Positions 9,965-20,366 of a DNA stretch of 64,000 nucleotides are shown one piece after another (positions within the stretch are counted from its first letter, which is position 1; every line of letters starts with the position of its first letter). This DNA comes from Chloroflexota bacterium. Lineage in GTDB: Bacteria > Chloroflexota > Anaerolineae > UBA7937 > B3-Chlor. The notes under the pieces were generated by a model. It was not told the DNA's origin and made no database searches. It saw nothing but the letters and a program-made list of their open reading frames with translations. The stretch covers positions 44,393 to 108,392 of the forward strand of contig JAUWLF010000003.1 in NCBI GenBank assembly GCA_030613785.1. The letters are read 5' to 3'. The position numbers were made by a program, and so were the translations under genes.

Positions 9965-10908
9965 AGATACTGGTCACCGGAGGGGCGGGTTTCATAGGCT
10001 CAGCCCTGGCCAATCACCTGGTCCGCCTGGGTCACCGCGTTCGCGTGCTAGATGATCTGAGCGCGGGAGATCCCCGCGTGTTGGACGCCTCAGTTTCCTT
10101 CACCCGAGGAGATGTACGGGACATCCCAAAGCTGTGGACCCTCTTGCGAGATGTGGAGTGTGTGTTCCATCTGGCAGCCCGGGTCTCGGTCTCGGAATCG
10201 ATACTATACCCGGTGGAATACAACGAGGTGAATGTGGGCGGGACCGTCAGCCTGATGACTGCGGCCAGGGACGCCGGTGTGCGAAGGGTTGTCCTGGCCT
10301 CCTCGGGGACCGTCTACGGCGAGCAAGAAGAGCAACCGGTGAAGGAAACGGCAGTGGTCCGCCCTCCGAATCCGTATGCGGTGACCAAGATAGCCTCCGA
10401 GTACTATCTATCCGCCCTTGGCGCCCTCTACGATATAGAGGCACTGATGCTCCGCATATTCAACGCCTACGGACCAGGCCAGGCGGTGCCGCCATCACAT
10501 CCTCCAGTCATCCCTCATTTCGTAAGCCAGGCCCTCTCGGGAACCACTCCGATTATCTTCGGGAGCAGCAAGCAGACCCGAGATTTCATCTACATCACCG
10601 ATGTAGTCGACGCCCTGACCACTGCAGGACTGACCAAGAATGCCGACAGTCTGATCATCAACATCGGCACGGGCCAAGAGATGAGCATTCGCGACTTGCT
10701 GAAGAGGATCGAAACCCTGTTGGGTAGAAAAGTCCTTTCTCTGCACAACCCGACTCAAAGCGGTGGCGTCTCTCGCCTGGTCGCGGATACCAATCTGGCC
10801 AGGAAGGTGTTAGGCTTTGAGCCAAAGGTCACCATTGATGAGGGGTTGCGTCTTATGCTGTCCCACTACGAGACGGCTCTCCCATCCAACGCCACGGTCA
10901 CATCCTGA
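9961..10908 (+). CDS. NAD-dependent epimerase (UDP-glucose 4-epimerase-like SDR)
   Basis: 315 aa, paralogous in fold to the preceding gene. The Rossmann motif is VTGGAGFIGSA, the catalytic pair is YAVTK near residues 139-143 and ASSGTVYG supplies the serine. NAYGPGQ and QTRDFIYITDVVDA are family hallmarks. It probably makes a UDP-hexose precursor for the cell-surface polysaccharide assembled by the next genes. The ATG at 9961 overlaps the previous stop; an earlier in-frame codon is less likely because it would extend back into the upstream gene. Confidence 0.85.
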   Translation: MKILVTGGAGFIGSALANHLVRLGHRVRVLDDLSAGDPRVLDASVSFTRGDVRDIPKLWTLLRDVECVFHLAARVSVSESILYPVEYNEVNVGGTVSLMTAARDAGVRRVVLASSGTVYGEQEEQPVKETAVVRPPNPYAVTKIASEYYLSALGALYDIEALMLRIFNAYGPGQAVPPSHPPVIPHFVSQALSGTTPIIFGSSKQTRDFIYITDVVDALTTAGLTKNADSLIINIGTGQEMSIRDLLKRIETLLGRKVLSLHNPTQSGGVSRLVADTNLARKVLGFEPKVTIDEGLRLMLSHYETALPSNATVTS

Positions 10909-10966
10909 GGAGGCGAGAGCAAGGCTCTCGTCGTAGGACCAAGTAGACTGTAGTTCAAGGCTTGCT

Positions 10967-13900
10967 ATGCAGACCAAACTGGGCCTTTTCTGCGACCGAA
11001 TCATCGAGGCTGGCTGGCTGGTGGCGATCGTAGTCGTGCCTCTGTTCTTCAACGTCTACAGTAGCCGTGTGTTCGAGCCTGACAAGCTCAGCCTTCTGCG
11101 CTCCATGGCCCTGGTGATGATCGCGGCCTGGTTGGTGAGGACGCTGGAGGCGCGCCTGGGTGGAGAGGAAGAAGGGCCATCACCAGAACGGGAGGGAGGG
11201 GTTGTGGCCTTCCTGCGCCTTCCTCTGGTGATTCCCACCCTGATCATGGTGGGGGTCTATATCCTCACTACCATCACCTCCGTGGTTCCCAGAATCAGCT
11301 TTTGGGGCTCCTATCAACGTTTGCAGGGCACCTACACCTTCCTGTCCTATGTAGTGATCTTCATGCTGATGCTGAACACTCTCCGCTCGCGTCGGCAACT
11401 GGAACGCTTGCTTACCGTCGTCATTGTCACCAGCTTCCCCATAGCGCTCTACGGCATCATACAGCATTTCCAGCTCGACCCTCTGCCCTGGGGTGGCGAC
11501 GTGACGGCCCGAGTCGCCTCGAACATGGGCAACGCCATCTTCGTGGCGGCTTACTTGATTATGATCGTCCCCGTCACCGTGGGGCGTTTCATCATCAATC
11601 TGCAATCCTTCGAGGGATCGGACACGCTGCCACAAGAGGGCAAGATCCAGCGGCCACTGCTCCCGAAGACCATCGTCTACGTGGCGCTCTTCGCGGTCCA
11701 GGTCCTTTGTCTGGCATACATCTTCGGCTACCAGCTCTTCTTTCTTTCCGACGTCACACATGTGGCCGGGGGCATTACCTACTACGCTCTTCTGGCCTGT
11801 TGCCTGTTGGCATCAGGGTCGATGATCGTGTTCTCCCTGTTGATGGCCAAGGAGAGCGCCCTGCCTTCGGCCGCACGGATGACCGCGTATGTGATGCTCT
11901 TTGCAGGTCAATCCCTATCTCTATCGTACTTCCTGCTTTTGATCTTCCGGCTGAACTATGTGGTTCTGACTGGAAGTGTCTTCGCAGAGTTCGTAGCGTT
12001 GGCCGCGATGATGCTCCTCTTCGTGGTGTCTTTCTGGTTCAGTTTCCGAGAGGAAGCCATCTCATCCCATCTCCTGGGGGTTCTGTACGGGTTTGTTCTG
12101 ACCATCCAAGTGATGTGTATCTTCTTCACCAAGAGCAGGGGTCCATGGATGGGGCTGATGGTCGGGCTATTCGTCTTCGTCTTCATCTTTGGCGTGAGAC
12201 GCAGGATGACGTGGCTCTGGGTGGGAGCAGCAACTGCGGCTATCGCCGGTATTCTGTTCCTGGCCGTCCTCAATGTGCCTCACAGCCCCCTGGCTCCTTT
12301 GCGAAGTATCCCCTACATAGGGCGCTTGGGAGAGGTGTTTGAGACAGAGACTGGCACTGGCAAAGTGCGAGTTCTCATCTGGGAAGGGGTCATTGACCTG
12401 ATCGGCCCCCATGATCCCATAGGGTTGCCCCCGGACCATTTGGACAGATTCAACGCCATTCGCCCTCTAGTCGGTTACGGACCAGAGTCCATGTTTGTGG
12501 CCTACAACAGATTCTACCCCCCGGACCTGGCCCACTACGAGGCTCGCAACGCCTCCCCAGATCGCTCTCACAACGAGACCTTCGATGCCCTGGCCATGAC
12601 GGGATGGATAGGCTTCTTCTCCTACATGTTCCTCTTTGGCAGCCTCTTCTACTACGGTCTCAAGTGGCTAGGGTTCGCCAAAGACCGCTTGCAACGCATT
12701 ATCTACATCATCCTGTGGATTCTGGGTGGCATGTCATTCGCCGTCGGGGCGCGGTTGTTGGAAGGCAGTTGGCGGTTCTCGGGTGTGGCTCTGGCAGTGG
12801 GCATCACCTTTGGATTCCTCGCCTATCTGGTGATTCATACCCTGTTCCTATCGTCAGCGGATGAGGAAGGTCCTGAAGTCTCGCCCAAGGATCAGATACT
12901 GCTCATCGCCCTGCTCTCGGCCATCGTCGGTCATTTCATCGAAATTCACTTTGGAATCGCCATCGCCGCCACCCGCACCTACTTCTGGATATATGCAGCC
13001 CTGTTGGTGGTCATAGGCCTCTCCCTGTGGCGTCGAAGCGCGGAGGAGCCGGTCCCTGAAGCAGATGCGCCGCAGCCCGCTGACTCCCGGAGGGCGCGCA
13101 GGAGTCGCCGGCGCACAAAACCCAGGGCGAGGGGAAAGTCACCCGTCCACGGTCCTTCGCTGTGGGAAGGGAGTGCGGATCTCATCGCTCTTTCCATCAT
13201 CATGGGATTACTGATGGCCACTTTGGGTTTCGACCACATCACCGGAGCGTTCGACCCCGTGGCCGGGGGGTTCAGTGTCCTCTGGCTGCTAGTCCTGACC
13301 TGGTTGTCGGGTGGGGCCATCATCATGTTCGAGAGCCACACAGAGGGATCACAGCGGGTTGAAGCTGGGATAGCCAAGTCGCTGCTGGTATACGTCCTGA
13401 TCAGCCTTGGCATCTTCTTGTTTTTCACCATCGTCCACTACACGAGAGTAAGCTATCAGCCCCAGATAGAGAACATACATGACCTACTTGACTACTCACG
13501 CCAACTCTCCAATACCATTCTCGTCTATTATGTGGCTGTGTTCACCGTCGTCCTCCTGATTGCTTGGGCTCTGATGAGTGAGAGCAGGCTTCCTAGAAAG
13601 CTTGGCCACTGGCCGAGCGTGGCGCTCTCTGCCGCCTTGACGGTTGGCGCCGCTCTCCTCATCCTCGTCACCAACGCCAATATCGTGCGGGCTGATATCC
13701 ACTACAAGCAAGCCCTCAACTGGGACAACGCCCAACAGTGGGATGCGAGCATGGCCCTCTACGAGGAGAGCATGCGCCTGGCTCCTGACCAGGACTGGTA
13801 CTACCTGTTCATGGCGCGAGCTATCCTGGAGAGATCCAAGGTCGCAGAAGGGCAAGAGGGCGGAACCTCTTTCGAGCCTGAGTCCATCAGTGACTTCCTG

Positions 13901-14596
13901 CGCCTGACCCCTGAGGAGGTAGCTGCACTCAGCGCTGATGGCCTGTTCAAGAGCGGCTTTGCGGTACTCGCTCAAGCCAGGGATATCAACCTCCTGAACA
14001 CAGATCACTCCGCCAACCTGGGTCGCGCCTATCGCATGTGGGCCGAAACCAGTGCGGACCCCCAGGAGGTGCAGCAGAGGTGGGAGCAAGCGGTGAGATA
14101 CTACGAGGATGCCACCACCTTGAGCCCCCATAACGCTCAGCTCTTCAATGAGTGGGGCTTGGTCTACTTCAGCGTCGGCAGGTATGACAAGGCCATCGAC
14201 AAGTATGAGCAATCCCTGGCGCTCGATCCGGAGTACGTGCAGACTTACATCCTGCTGGGGGATGCGCATACCGTGCTGGGCAACACAGAGGAGGCGGCCG
14301 TGGCCTACGAACAGGCCTTGAGGATCGCGCCCAACCAGATCAAGCCTCACATCCAGCTCTGCGCCTTTCTGGCCCAGCAAGGGAAGTTGGAAAAGGCTGT
14401 GGAGCATTGTCTGACGGCCATAGACCTGGCGCCGAACAACTACGAGGCCCATCGCAATCTGGCCATCATCTATCGGGACATGGGTGACATCGAAGCGGCC
14501 CTGGCTGAAGCGCTGATCTCCCGAGAACTGACAAGCGAGGAAGAGAGACCCGCCTGGGACAGCTTCATCGCCGGGCTGGAGGGGTCAAGCCAGTGA
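10967..14596 (+). CDS. O-antigen ligase/polymerase-like membrane protein with C-terminal TPR repeats
   Basis: 1209 aa. The first 650 or so residues hold about a dozen membrane helices with a Wzy_C-type signature, [17 protein letters not shown] (near residues 387-400), as in O-antigen ligases and polymerases that act on lipid-linked sugars outside the membrane. A basic linker ([18 protein letters not shown], near 705) is followed by more membrane helices. From about residue 910 to the end there are TPR units, for example [40 protein letters not shown] and [20 protein letters not shown]. The protein probably joins or polymerises the glycan made by the flanking genes. Confidence 0.8.
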   Translation: MQTKLGLFCDRIIEAGWLVAIVVVPLFFNVYSSRVFEPDKLSLLRSMALVMIAAWLVRTLEARLGGEEEGPSPEREGGVVAFLRLPLVIPTLIMVGVYILTTITSVVPRISFWGSYQRLQGTYTFLSYVVIFMLMLNTLRSRRQLERLLTVVIVTSFPIALYGIIQHFQLDPLPWGGDVTARVASNMGNAIFVAAYLIMIVPVTVGRFIINLQSFEGSDTLPQEGKIQRPLLPKTIVYVALFAVQVLCLAYIFGYQLFFLSDVTHVAGGITYYALLACCLLASGSMIVFSLLMAKESALPSAARMTAYVMLFAGQSLSLSYFLLLIFRLNYVVLTGSVFAEFVALAAMMLLFVVSFWFSFREEAISSHLLGVLYGFVLTIQVMCIFFTKSRGPWMGLMVGLFVFVFIFGVRRRMTWLWVGAATAAIAGILFLAVLNVPHSPLAPLRSIPYIGRLGEVFETETGTGKVRVLIWEGVIDLIGPHDPIGLPPDHLDRFNAIRPLVGYGPESMFVAYNRFYPPDLAHYEARNASPDRSHNETFDALAMTGWIGFFSYMFLFGSLFYYGLKWLGFAKDRLQRIIYIILWILGGMSFAVGARLLEGSWRFSGVALAVGITFGFLAYLVIHTLFLSSADEEGPEVSPKDQILLIALLSAIVGHFIEIHFGIAIAATRTYFWIYAALLVVIGLSLWRRSAEEPVPEADAPQPADSRRARRSRRRTKPRARGKSPVHGPSLWEGSADLIALSIIMGLLMATLGFDHITGAFDPVAGGFSVLWLLVLTWLSGGAIIMFESHTEGSQRVEAGIAKSLLVYVLISLGIFLFFTIVHYTRVSYQPQIENIHDLLDYSRQLSNTILVYYVAVFTVVLLIAWALMSESRLPRKLGHWPSVALSAALTVGAALLILVTNANIVRADIHYKQALNWDNAQQWDASMALYEESMRLAPDQDWYYLFMARAILERSKVAEGQEGGTSFEPESISDFLRLTPEEVAALSADGLFKSGFAVLAQARDINLLNTDHSANLGRAYRMWAETSADPQEVQQRWEQAVRYYEDATTLSPHNAQLFNEWGLVYFSVGRYDKAIDKYEQSLALDPEYVQTYILLGDAHTVLGNTEEAAVAYEQALRIAPNQIKPHIQLCAFLAQQGKLEKAVEHCLTAIDLAPNNYEAHRNLAIIYRDMGDIEAALAEALISRELTSEEERPAWDSFIAGLEGSSQ

Positions 14597-15615
14597 TCAA
14601 CCTGTTGCTCATCTTCGTGAGCGCCCTTCTTCTGGCGTTGGGCGCCACGCCCGTCGTCCGACGCCTGGCGGACCGCCTCGGAATCGTAGACCAACCCGAT
14701 CCTCGCAAGCTACACCGCGCGCCGGTACCCTTGCTTGGCGGGATAGCTATTTATGTGGGCTTCATCCTGGCCCTGCTGGTTTTCGGCGAGGGGTGGGTGC
14801 TCTCCCAGATGATCGGCATCCTGGTGAGCGCGACCATGGTCTCCTTCCTGGGCATCTGGGATGACCGTTCGGGAGTGCGTCCTCTGCTGAAGCTGCTAGG
14901 ACAGTTGGTTGCAGCCAGCATCTTGATCATCTCTGGGGTCAAGGTGAGTTTCCTGCCCTACCCCGCTCTCAATGTGGCTATCACCCTTGTGTGGGTAGTG
15001 GGGATCACCAACGCCTTGAACCTCTTGGATAACATGGACGGGCTCTCTGGAGGCGTGGGTGCTGTGGCGGCCGGCTTCTTCCTCCTGCTAGCAGCCATGA
15101 ACGGCCAGTATCTGGTGGCGAGCCTTGCTGCGGCCCTCATGGGGGCCTGTATCGGCTTCCTCTACTACAACCTCAACCCGGCCACCATCTTCATGGGCGA
15201 CGCGGGCAGCATGTTCCTGGGCTTCATCCTGTCAGTGGTGGCGATCAAGCTCCGCTTTCCTGGTCGCCCCAGCATGATCACGTGGATGATCCCCGTGGTC
15301 GTACTGGGTCTGCCTATCTTCGATACGACACTTGTGGTCATCTCTCGTCTGCGAGGGGGCATGAACCCTCTAACCAGTCCCGGCAAGGACCACGTCTCCC
15401 ACCGCCTGGTGCAGATGGGTTTATCTCAGAGAAACGCGGTGATCGTCCTCTACCTCATCTGCTGCGCCTTGGGGCTTGCTGCCCTTTTCATCATGCAGGC
15501 CGACTTTCTGCAAGCCTATCTCATGGGGGCAGCGGTGTTCGTCGCGGGGCTGATAGGCCTCATCGCTTTGGAAAGGGTGCGGCCGACCGGGGGGCAAGAT
15601 GGATCTAGAGCGTAA
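14593..15615 (+). CDS. Undecaprenyl-phosphate sugar-1-phosphate transferase (WecA/TagO type)
   Basis: 340 aa, about ten membrane helices. The MraY/WecA superfamily motifs are present: [18 protein letters not shown] at the N-terminus, [12 protein letters not shown] near residue 147 (Asp pair), [12 protein letters not shown], and [14 protein letters not shown] with the HxxH-like loop that recognises UDP-HexNAc. It loads GlcNAc- or a related sugar-phosphate onto the lipid carrier, the first membrane step of polysaccharide synthesis. GTG start overlapping the previous stop by four bases. Confidence 0.88.
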   Translation: MINLLLIFVSALLLALGATPVVRRLADRLGIVDQPDPRKLHRAPVPLLGGIAIYVGFILALLVFGEGWVLSQMIGILVSATMVSFLGIWDDRSGVRPLLKLLGQLVAASILIISGVKVSFLPYPALNVAITLVWVVGITNALNLLDNMDGLSGGVGAVAAGFFLLLAAMNGQYLVASLAAALMGACIGFLYYNLNPATIFMGDAGSMFLGFILSVVAIKLRFPGRPSMITWMIPVVVLGLPIFDTTLVVISRLRGGMNPLTSPGKDHVSHRLVQMGLSQRNAVIVLYLICCALGLAALFIMQADFLQAYLMGAAVFVAGLIGLIALERVRPTGGQDGSRA

Positions 15616-16942
15616 GATCGAAGAAAAGGAAGCTCGCGTCTGCGTCATGGGCCTGGGCTATGTCGGATTGCCCCTGGCCGTGGAGTTCGCGCGGATCGGC
15701 TTCACGGTAACCGGCCTGGACGTGAACGAGGAGCGCGTGGCGGCCATCAATGCGGGTCAAAGCTACATCCAAGACGTGGACCACACCGATGTGGCAAAGG
15801 CGGTGGAAGAGGGACATCTCACCGCCACCACCGATCATGAGGTACTGAAGGAGATGGACGTCATCTTCATCTGTGTCCCGACGCCCTTCACCAGGACCAA
15901 GACCCCCGATCTGTCCTACGTGGTGGCTGCGACCAAGGGGATAGTGCCCCGCTTGCAGCCAGGGCAGTTGATAGTCCTGCAAAGCACCACCTACCCGGGA
16001 ACGACGGAGGAGGATGTTCTGCCCATCTTGGAAAGCTCGGGACTGGTCGCTGGACGTGATTTCCACCTCGCCTTCTCGCCAGAGCGAACCAATCCTGGCG
16101 ACAGACAGCACACGGTCAGGAATACGCCCAAGGTGGTCGGCGGAGTCTCGACTCGCTGTGGAGAACTGTCCCAGCAACTGCTGCGACACTTGATGCCAGA
16201 CGTGTATCTCGTATCCTCTCCGCGGGCCGCCGAGATGGCCAAACTACTGGAGAACATCTACCGCAGCGTCAACATCGCGCTGATCAACGAGCTGGCCAAA
16301 CTCAGCGAGCGCATGGGCATAGACATCTGGGAGGTCATCGAGGCCGCCTCGACCAAGCCCTTTGGCTTCATGCCCTTCTATCCGGGACCGGGAGTGGGCG
16401 GACACTGCGTGCCTGTCGATCCTTACTATCTGTTCTGGAAGGCCCGCGAATACGATTTCTATCCCAGATTCATCGAGCTGGCGGCCGAACTAAACCAGAG
16501 CATGCCCTACCATGTCCTGACCAAGATAGGCGACGCCCTCAACGGACAGGGGAAGACGCTTCAGCAGGCCAAGGTACTCGTCCTGGGCGTATCCTTCAAA
16601 CCCGATGTGGACGACGCTCGCAACTCCCCTGCCCAACGGGTGGTCGAGCTGCTCCTGACCAAAGGCTCCCACGTAGCCTACAACGACCCTCACATCCCCC
16701 GGTTCACGGTGGGCAGCGACGTCTTCTACCGTGAGGAGACGACCCTCAGTTCCGTCCCCCTGACTGAGGATCTCCTGGAGGACCAGGATTGCGTGGTCAT
16801 CGTGGCCGGCCACAGTCGCTATGACTATGAGTGGATCGTGGCCCACGCCCCATTGGTCATTGACACTATGAACGCCACCAGGGAGGTGAAGACCAACCGC
16901 GAGAAAATCTTCCGCGTTGGCGCCCCCTCGCCTGGACGGTAG
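15599..16942 (+). CDS. UDP-sugar (HexNAc/glucose) 6-dehydrogenase
   Basis: 447 aa. It has an N-terminal NAD motif ([16 protein letters not shown]), a central domain with STTYPGTTE and the [10 protein letters not shown] loop, and the catalytic cysteine C270 in [15 protein letters not shown]. The pattern is closest to UDP-GlcNAc/ManNAc dehydrogenases (WbpA/WecC type). It oxidises C6 of the UDP-sugar to a uronic acid using two NAD+. The start overlaps the end of the transferase gene by 17 bases, showing tight coupling in the polysaccharide operon. Confidence 0.88.
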   Translation: MDLERKIEEKEARVCVMGLGYVGLPLAVEFARIGFTVTGLDVNEERVAAINAGQSYIQDVDHTDVAKAVEEGHLTATTDHEVLKEMDVIFICVPTPFTRTKTPDLSYVVAATKGIVPRLQPGQLIVLQSTTYPGTTEEDVLPILESSGLVAGRDFHLAFSPERTNPGDRQHTVRNTPKVVGGVSTRCGELSQQLLRHLMPDVYLVSSPRAAEMAKLLENIYRSVNIALINELAKLSERMGIDIWEVIEAASTKPFGFMPFYPGPGVGGHCVPVDPYYLFWKAREYDFYPRFIELAAELNQSMPYHVLTKIGDALNGQGKTLQQAKVLVLGVSFKPDVDDARNSPAQRVVELLLTKGSHVAYNDPHIPRFTVGSDVFYREETTLSSVPLTEDLLEDQDCVVIVAGHSRYDYEWIVAHAPLVIDTMNATREVKTNREKIFRVGAPSPGR

Positions 16943-16946
16943 AAGG

Positions 16947-17858
16947 ATGAGTTCTCCGACGGTTACAGACCTGATACGAGAGGTGGGGGAGGACAACACC
17001 TCGGGCGCTGCGGAGTTGGCCAGGAAGGGAGCCGAGGTCTTGGTTCTTCTGGCCAATCAGACGGCGGCTCCAGACGCACCCCAGTTTCTGTCGGAGTTGC
17101 TGACCACAGGAAAGGCGCTCATCCAGGCCCAGCCTTCCATGGCTCCCCTCTTCAACCTGGTCAACGCTGTCCTGTCGAGCCTGGAGACGATGCAAGATGC
17201 GGACCAGGCTCGGCGAGCGGTCAAGGCCGCCGCCCAGGCCTTCGTCGCCGAACTGAACGGCAGGGTAGAGAGGATCGCCCTGGAAGCCCTGTCTCTGCTG
17301 TCCGACGGTTCAACAGTGTTGACCCACTCCCGTAGTTCCACCGTATTGAGAGCTCTTCTGCTGGCCAAAGAGAGAGGTCGACCGTTCAGCGTCGTGTGCA
17401 CCGAGTCCAGGCCGATGTACGAGGGACGAGAGGTGGCACGGGAACTGGCCCAGGCAGGGATCGAGACCACGCTGGTTGTGGACTCCGCTGTGGGCCACTT
17501 CGTGGGCCAGGCGAACACAGTCATGGTGGGCGCGGACAGCGTCTCCACTCGGGGACTGGTGAACAAGATGGGCACGTACGGGTTGGCGCTGGCGGCGAAG
17601 GCCCGTCGTGTGCCTTTCTACGCCCTTTGCGGGACCGAGAAGTTCCTGCCTCCGGACTATCCCTATCTGGAGATAGAGAGAAAGGACCCCCGAGAGGTGT
17701 GGGAGCACGCGCCCGAGGGGATAACGGTGCTGAACTACTACTTCGACGTCACTCCCCTTGCATACGTCAGTGGACTGGTCACGGAGAGGGGGATACTCCT
17801 CCGCCCCCAGGTGGAGGAGATGCTGAGACAACCTAGGGTGCACGAGCTGCTCCTTTGA
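16947..17858 (+). CDS. eIF2B alpha/beta/delta-like protein
   Basis: 303 aa. The C-terminal half is the IF-2B/ribose-1,5-bisphosphate isomerase/MtnA-type domain: VLTHSRSSTVL, CTESRPMYEGREVARELAQ, VMVGADSVSTRGLVNKMGTY and FYALCGTEKFLP. The helical N-terminal domain is also present. Bacterial members include sugar-phosphate isomerases, but the isomerase cysteine of MtnA is not evident, so the reaction is unknown. ATG 16947 is chosen because it follows the previous stop; a TTG ten codons upstream is an alternative. Confidence 0.72.
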   Translation: MSSPTVTDLIREVGEDNTSGAAELARKGAEVLVLLANQTAAPDAPQFLSELLTTGKALIQAQPSMAPLFNLVNAVLSSLETMQDADQARRAVKAAAQAFVAELNGRVERIALEALSLLSDGSTVLTHSRSSTVLRALLLAKERGRPFSVVCTESRPMYEGREVARELAQAGIETTLVVDSAVGHFVGQANTVMVGADSVSTRGLVNKMGTYGLALAAKARRVPFYALCGTEKFLPPDYPYLEIERKDPREVWEHAPEGITVLNYYFDVTPLAYVSGLVTERGILLRPQVEEMLRQPRVHELLL

Positions 17859-17887
17859 GCGACATCGCGGGGAAGGAAAGCCCAAGC

Positions 17888-18712
17888 ATGACAGATCAGA
17901 CGAGGGTTGAGATCATCGCCGTAGGCAACGAGTTGCTGCTGGGTGATGTATTGGATACGAACACCAACTGGCTGTGCAAGAGGATCACCGGTGTCGGCGG
18001 CCAGGTGACGAGGGCCGTGCTGGTGAGGGACGACCACCAGGCCATTATCGCCGAGATTCTAGCGGCGCTGGAACGGACTCCGAGGCTGATCATCACCACC
18101 GGGGGGTTAGGCCCGACCGGTGATGACATCACCCTCCAGGCGGTAGCCAGGGCCACTGGTCGTCCTCTGAAGCTGGATCCCGAAGCGCGGGATCTGGTGA
18201 AAGCCAGGTACCAGGAGTTGGCCGAGCGGGGACACGTCGACGATCCTGCCCTTACGAAGGCCAGGGAGAAGATGGCCTATCTGCCCGAGGGGGCCACGCC
18301 CGTGGCCAACCCGGTGGGCAGCGCTCCGGCGGCCATGCTGGAGATCGGCAATTCGGTTCTCATCTCTTTGCCCGGCGTCCCAGAGGAGTTGAAGGGCATC
18401 TACGACGGGACCCTTCAGCCCACTCTCAAGAAGATCTTCGGCGACGGCTTCTACGAAGAGAGGGCTGTGATCGCCCATTGCGGCGACGAATCCACGCTGG
18501 CGCCAATCCTATCAGAAGTGGTGGCGGCCCACCCCGAGGTCTACATCAAGTCCCGTGCCAGGCGGTACGGACCAGAGGTGGAGATCCTCATCACCCTCTC
18601 GTCGGCTGGCGACGGCAGGGAGAGAGTTGAGGGCAACTTAGACCACGCGCTGGAGGAGCTCACCACGGCTCTGTCCGGAGCAGGATTTGATATCAACCGA
18701 ACCGACAGATAA
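17888..18712 (+). CDS. CinA-type molybdopterin-binding-domain protein
   Basis: 274 aa, only the N-terminal CinA/MoCF-binding domain and its linker; the C-terminal nicotinamide-nucleotide deamidase domain is absent. Signatures are EIIAVGNELLLGDVLDTN, IITTGGLGPTGDDITLQAVA and NPVGSAPAAM, then ISLPGVPEELKGIY. Related short proteins have ADP-ribose pyrophosphatase activity; whether this one does is untested. ATG 17888 has GGAAAG upstream and aligns with family starts; a TTG at 17855 would overlap the previous gene. Confidence 0.85.
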   Translation: MTDQTRVEIIAVGNELLLGDVLDTNTNWLCKRITGVGGQVTRAVLVRDDHQAIIAEILAALERTPRLIITTGGLGPTGDDITLQAVARATGRPLKLDPEARDLVKARYQELAERGHVDDPALTKAREKMAYLPEGATPVANPVGSAPAAMLEIGNSVLISLPGVPEELKGIYDGTLQPTLKKIFGDGFYEERAVIAHCGDESTLAPILSEVVAAHPEVYIKSRARRYGPEVEILITLSSAGDGRERVEGNLDHALEELTTALSGAGFDINRTDR

Positions 18713-18857
18713 TCCTGCTTCCCTCTGGCGAGGGTGGCATCAGGACTGAGTTCTCCGCCACCGCTTGAGTCGCGTGTGCTTCATCGCCCTGACGGCAGTC
18801 CCACTCCCTGGGCTATCGGTGTTCGGAAGCTGATCGCACGGCCGCTGAAGCATCACC

Positions 18858-19316
18858 TCAAGGAGGAGGGCTAGCTGCTTGTGTCCAGTCCGGTGAGCTT
18901 GGCAAATCTTGTGCCGGGGTCACGACCAGTACGTCGGGTGGCGCGTGGTCGAGCGGATGTTCGTCCCAGGTGATGAATCGAGCACCTTCCCTACGGGCCA
19001 GCGCCACATAGATTGCATCCATGCCTCGCAGGCCTTGCGCCGCACCAACGGCGGCTGCGAGACTGGCCAGTTCCTCGTCCACGACAACAAACCGATGACT
19101 CGGAAGCCGACGCAACTTCAGCGCCGCAGTCTGAGCCAACTCGCTGTCACCCGTGCCGCGACCGAGAGCACTGGCAACCTCTGGGATCACAATCTCTGGG
19201 CACGAGACCGCTGGCTCTCGCACACGAACTTCGTTGAGGAACTGTCGGCTGGCCTGGTGCTCCGATTCTTGCCTTCGAATGTCGCTCACATAAATGCACG
19301 CATCGATCACGTACAT
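18858..19316 (-). CDS. PIN-domain ribonuclease toxin (VapC-like)
   Basis: 152 aa. The acidic residues of a PIN nuclease are visible: D5 in VIDACIYVSD, Glu in CPEIVIPEVASALGRG, Asp in GLRGMDAIYVALA and Asp in FITWDEHPLD. These coordinate the metal for RNA cleavage in VapC toxins. The gene starts three bases after the stop of a short upstream gene whose C-terminus looks like an antitoxin, the usual antitoxin-first order. Confidence 0.8.
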   Translation of the reverse strand: MYVIDACIYVSDIRRQESEHQASRQFLNEVRVREPAVSCPEIVIPEVASALGRGTGDSELAQTAALKLRRLPSHRFVVVDEELASLAAAVGAAQGLRGMDAIYVALARREGARFITWDEHPLDHAPPDVLVVTPAQDLPSSPDWTQAASPPP

Positions 19317-19319
19317 GAC

Positions 19320-19697
19320 CTACTGGCGTCCTTCAATCACCAGTTCGACAGCTGATTTCTCAGATTTCCAGGCTGCGCTGACTAGATCTCTCAGCCGGTC
19401 CCACTCCTCCCACGGGTCGGGGGCCTCCGGAACCTCCCTGCCAGCTACTACATACTGGGTGTCCGACGAGGCCCAAGCGGGAGTGGAAACCGACAACCGG
19501 CGGTGACCTGTCCAGTGTTCCTCGTATCTCCCTGAAGTAGGAACAGACAGAAGAGATGGCGCTGGAGTAACGTCTTCCGACCTGTACGCCAAGTAGGCCC
19601 GGAGCCCGCCGGAGCAATGGCTCGGCTCTCCGCGATGGATCATTGGAGGAGCCAACGAGACAGGGTCGTCATGTTCTAAGATACTCGATCTATCCAC
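19320..19697 (-). CDS. Probable antitoxin of the PIN toxin
   Basis: Up to 125 aa; the true start is uncertain and may be internal. The C-terminal 30 residues (PWEEWDRLRDLVSAAWKSEK then SAVELVIEGRQ) have the W-K-S-x-K-S-A-V-E-L pattern seen in short antitoxins encoded directly before PIN genes, and this is the part that would plug the toxin active site. The N-terminal 60 residues look poorly conserved and could be non-coding. The three-base spacing to the toxin supports the pairing. Confidence 0.5.
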   Translation of the reverse strand: MDRSSILEHDDPVSLAPPMIHRGEPSHCSGGLRAYLAYRSEDVTPAPSLLSVPTSGRYEEHWTGHRRLSVSTPAWASSDTQYVVAGREVPEAPDPWEEWDRLRDLVSAAWKSEKSAVELVIEGRQ

Positions 19698-20016
19698 GAG
19701 ACGAAACCTCGCTATCCCTCAGCCGCTTGCTTTCCCTATATCTCTCGACGTTGGTCTTGATAGTCCCCGCCATGGCGAGCATCGCCTCGGCGGAGACGGC
19801 GATCTTGACCACCGGCGATACCTCGAGCGCATCCATCTCTCCGAGATCCGGTTCCCTGTCAGCGGGGGGAACTGGAGGAGTCACTATTCCGAAGACTAGA
19901 AAGAACTCCGGCCCCGCGTGTGATATTAGCAGCTGATTCGCGTAAATCGTAGGGAGATCCTTGACCGTCTCCGGCCAAACTATCTTAATCTCCACAACCT
20001 CACCTGTCTGGTGCAT
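19690..20016 (-). CDS. Small DUF3467-like protein
   Basis: 108 aa from ATG 20016 (GGAAG upstream); the frame is open to 20088. The pattern PTIYANQLLISHAGPEFFLVFG, then VVKIAVSAEAMLAMAGTIK and NVERY resembles DUF3467 proteins (Y-A-N...I-S-H...E-F-x-L-x-F-G, ending in a helix with N-x-E-x-Y). No function is known for the family. It lies directly upstream of the antitoxin frame. Confidence 0.5.
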   Translation of the reverse strand: MHQTGEVVEIKIVWPETVKDLPTIYANQLLISHAGPEFFLVFGIVTPPVPPADREPDLGEMDALEVSPVVKIAVSAEAMLAMAGTIKTNVERYRESKRLRDSEVSSRG

Positions 20017-20366
20017 CTCGCTTCCGTTCTTCACAGTGGTCTCCTCCGTGCCGCTACAGACAACGGCCCCGAGCCTGCCAGACTGCAATACATCTCTCTA
20101 TCCACAATTATGCGCGCCGGACTCCAAAAAGGCAAAGCTCGTGATCGGCTGCCTTGGCTATTGCTCAGACCTAACGCTTGGACACAGACTACCTGTGAAA
20201 ACTCCGGGGATAGCTCATACGGACGCTTCAGCTGGTTCTGGAGACTGCATATTCGTCCCGCTTGAAGCGGTGCGTCAACCCACTTTGATAGGCAGTCGCG
20301 ACACGATGGCCCACAGTCCAGTGAGATGGAAACTGTGCCCTGGCGTTGTCTAAGCCGGGGACGGGC

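Noticed and set aside
13496..14452. 318-codon minus-strand frame
   Set aside because: It mirrors the TPR part of the large ligase-like gene; long antisense frames are expected in GC-rich coding DNA.
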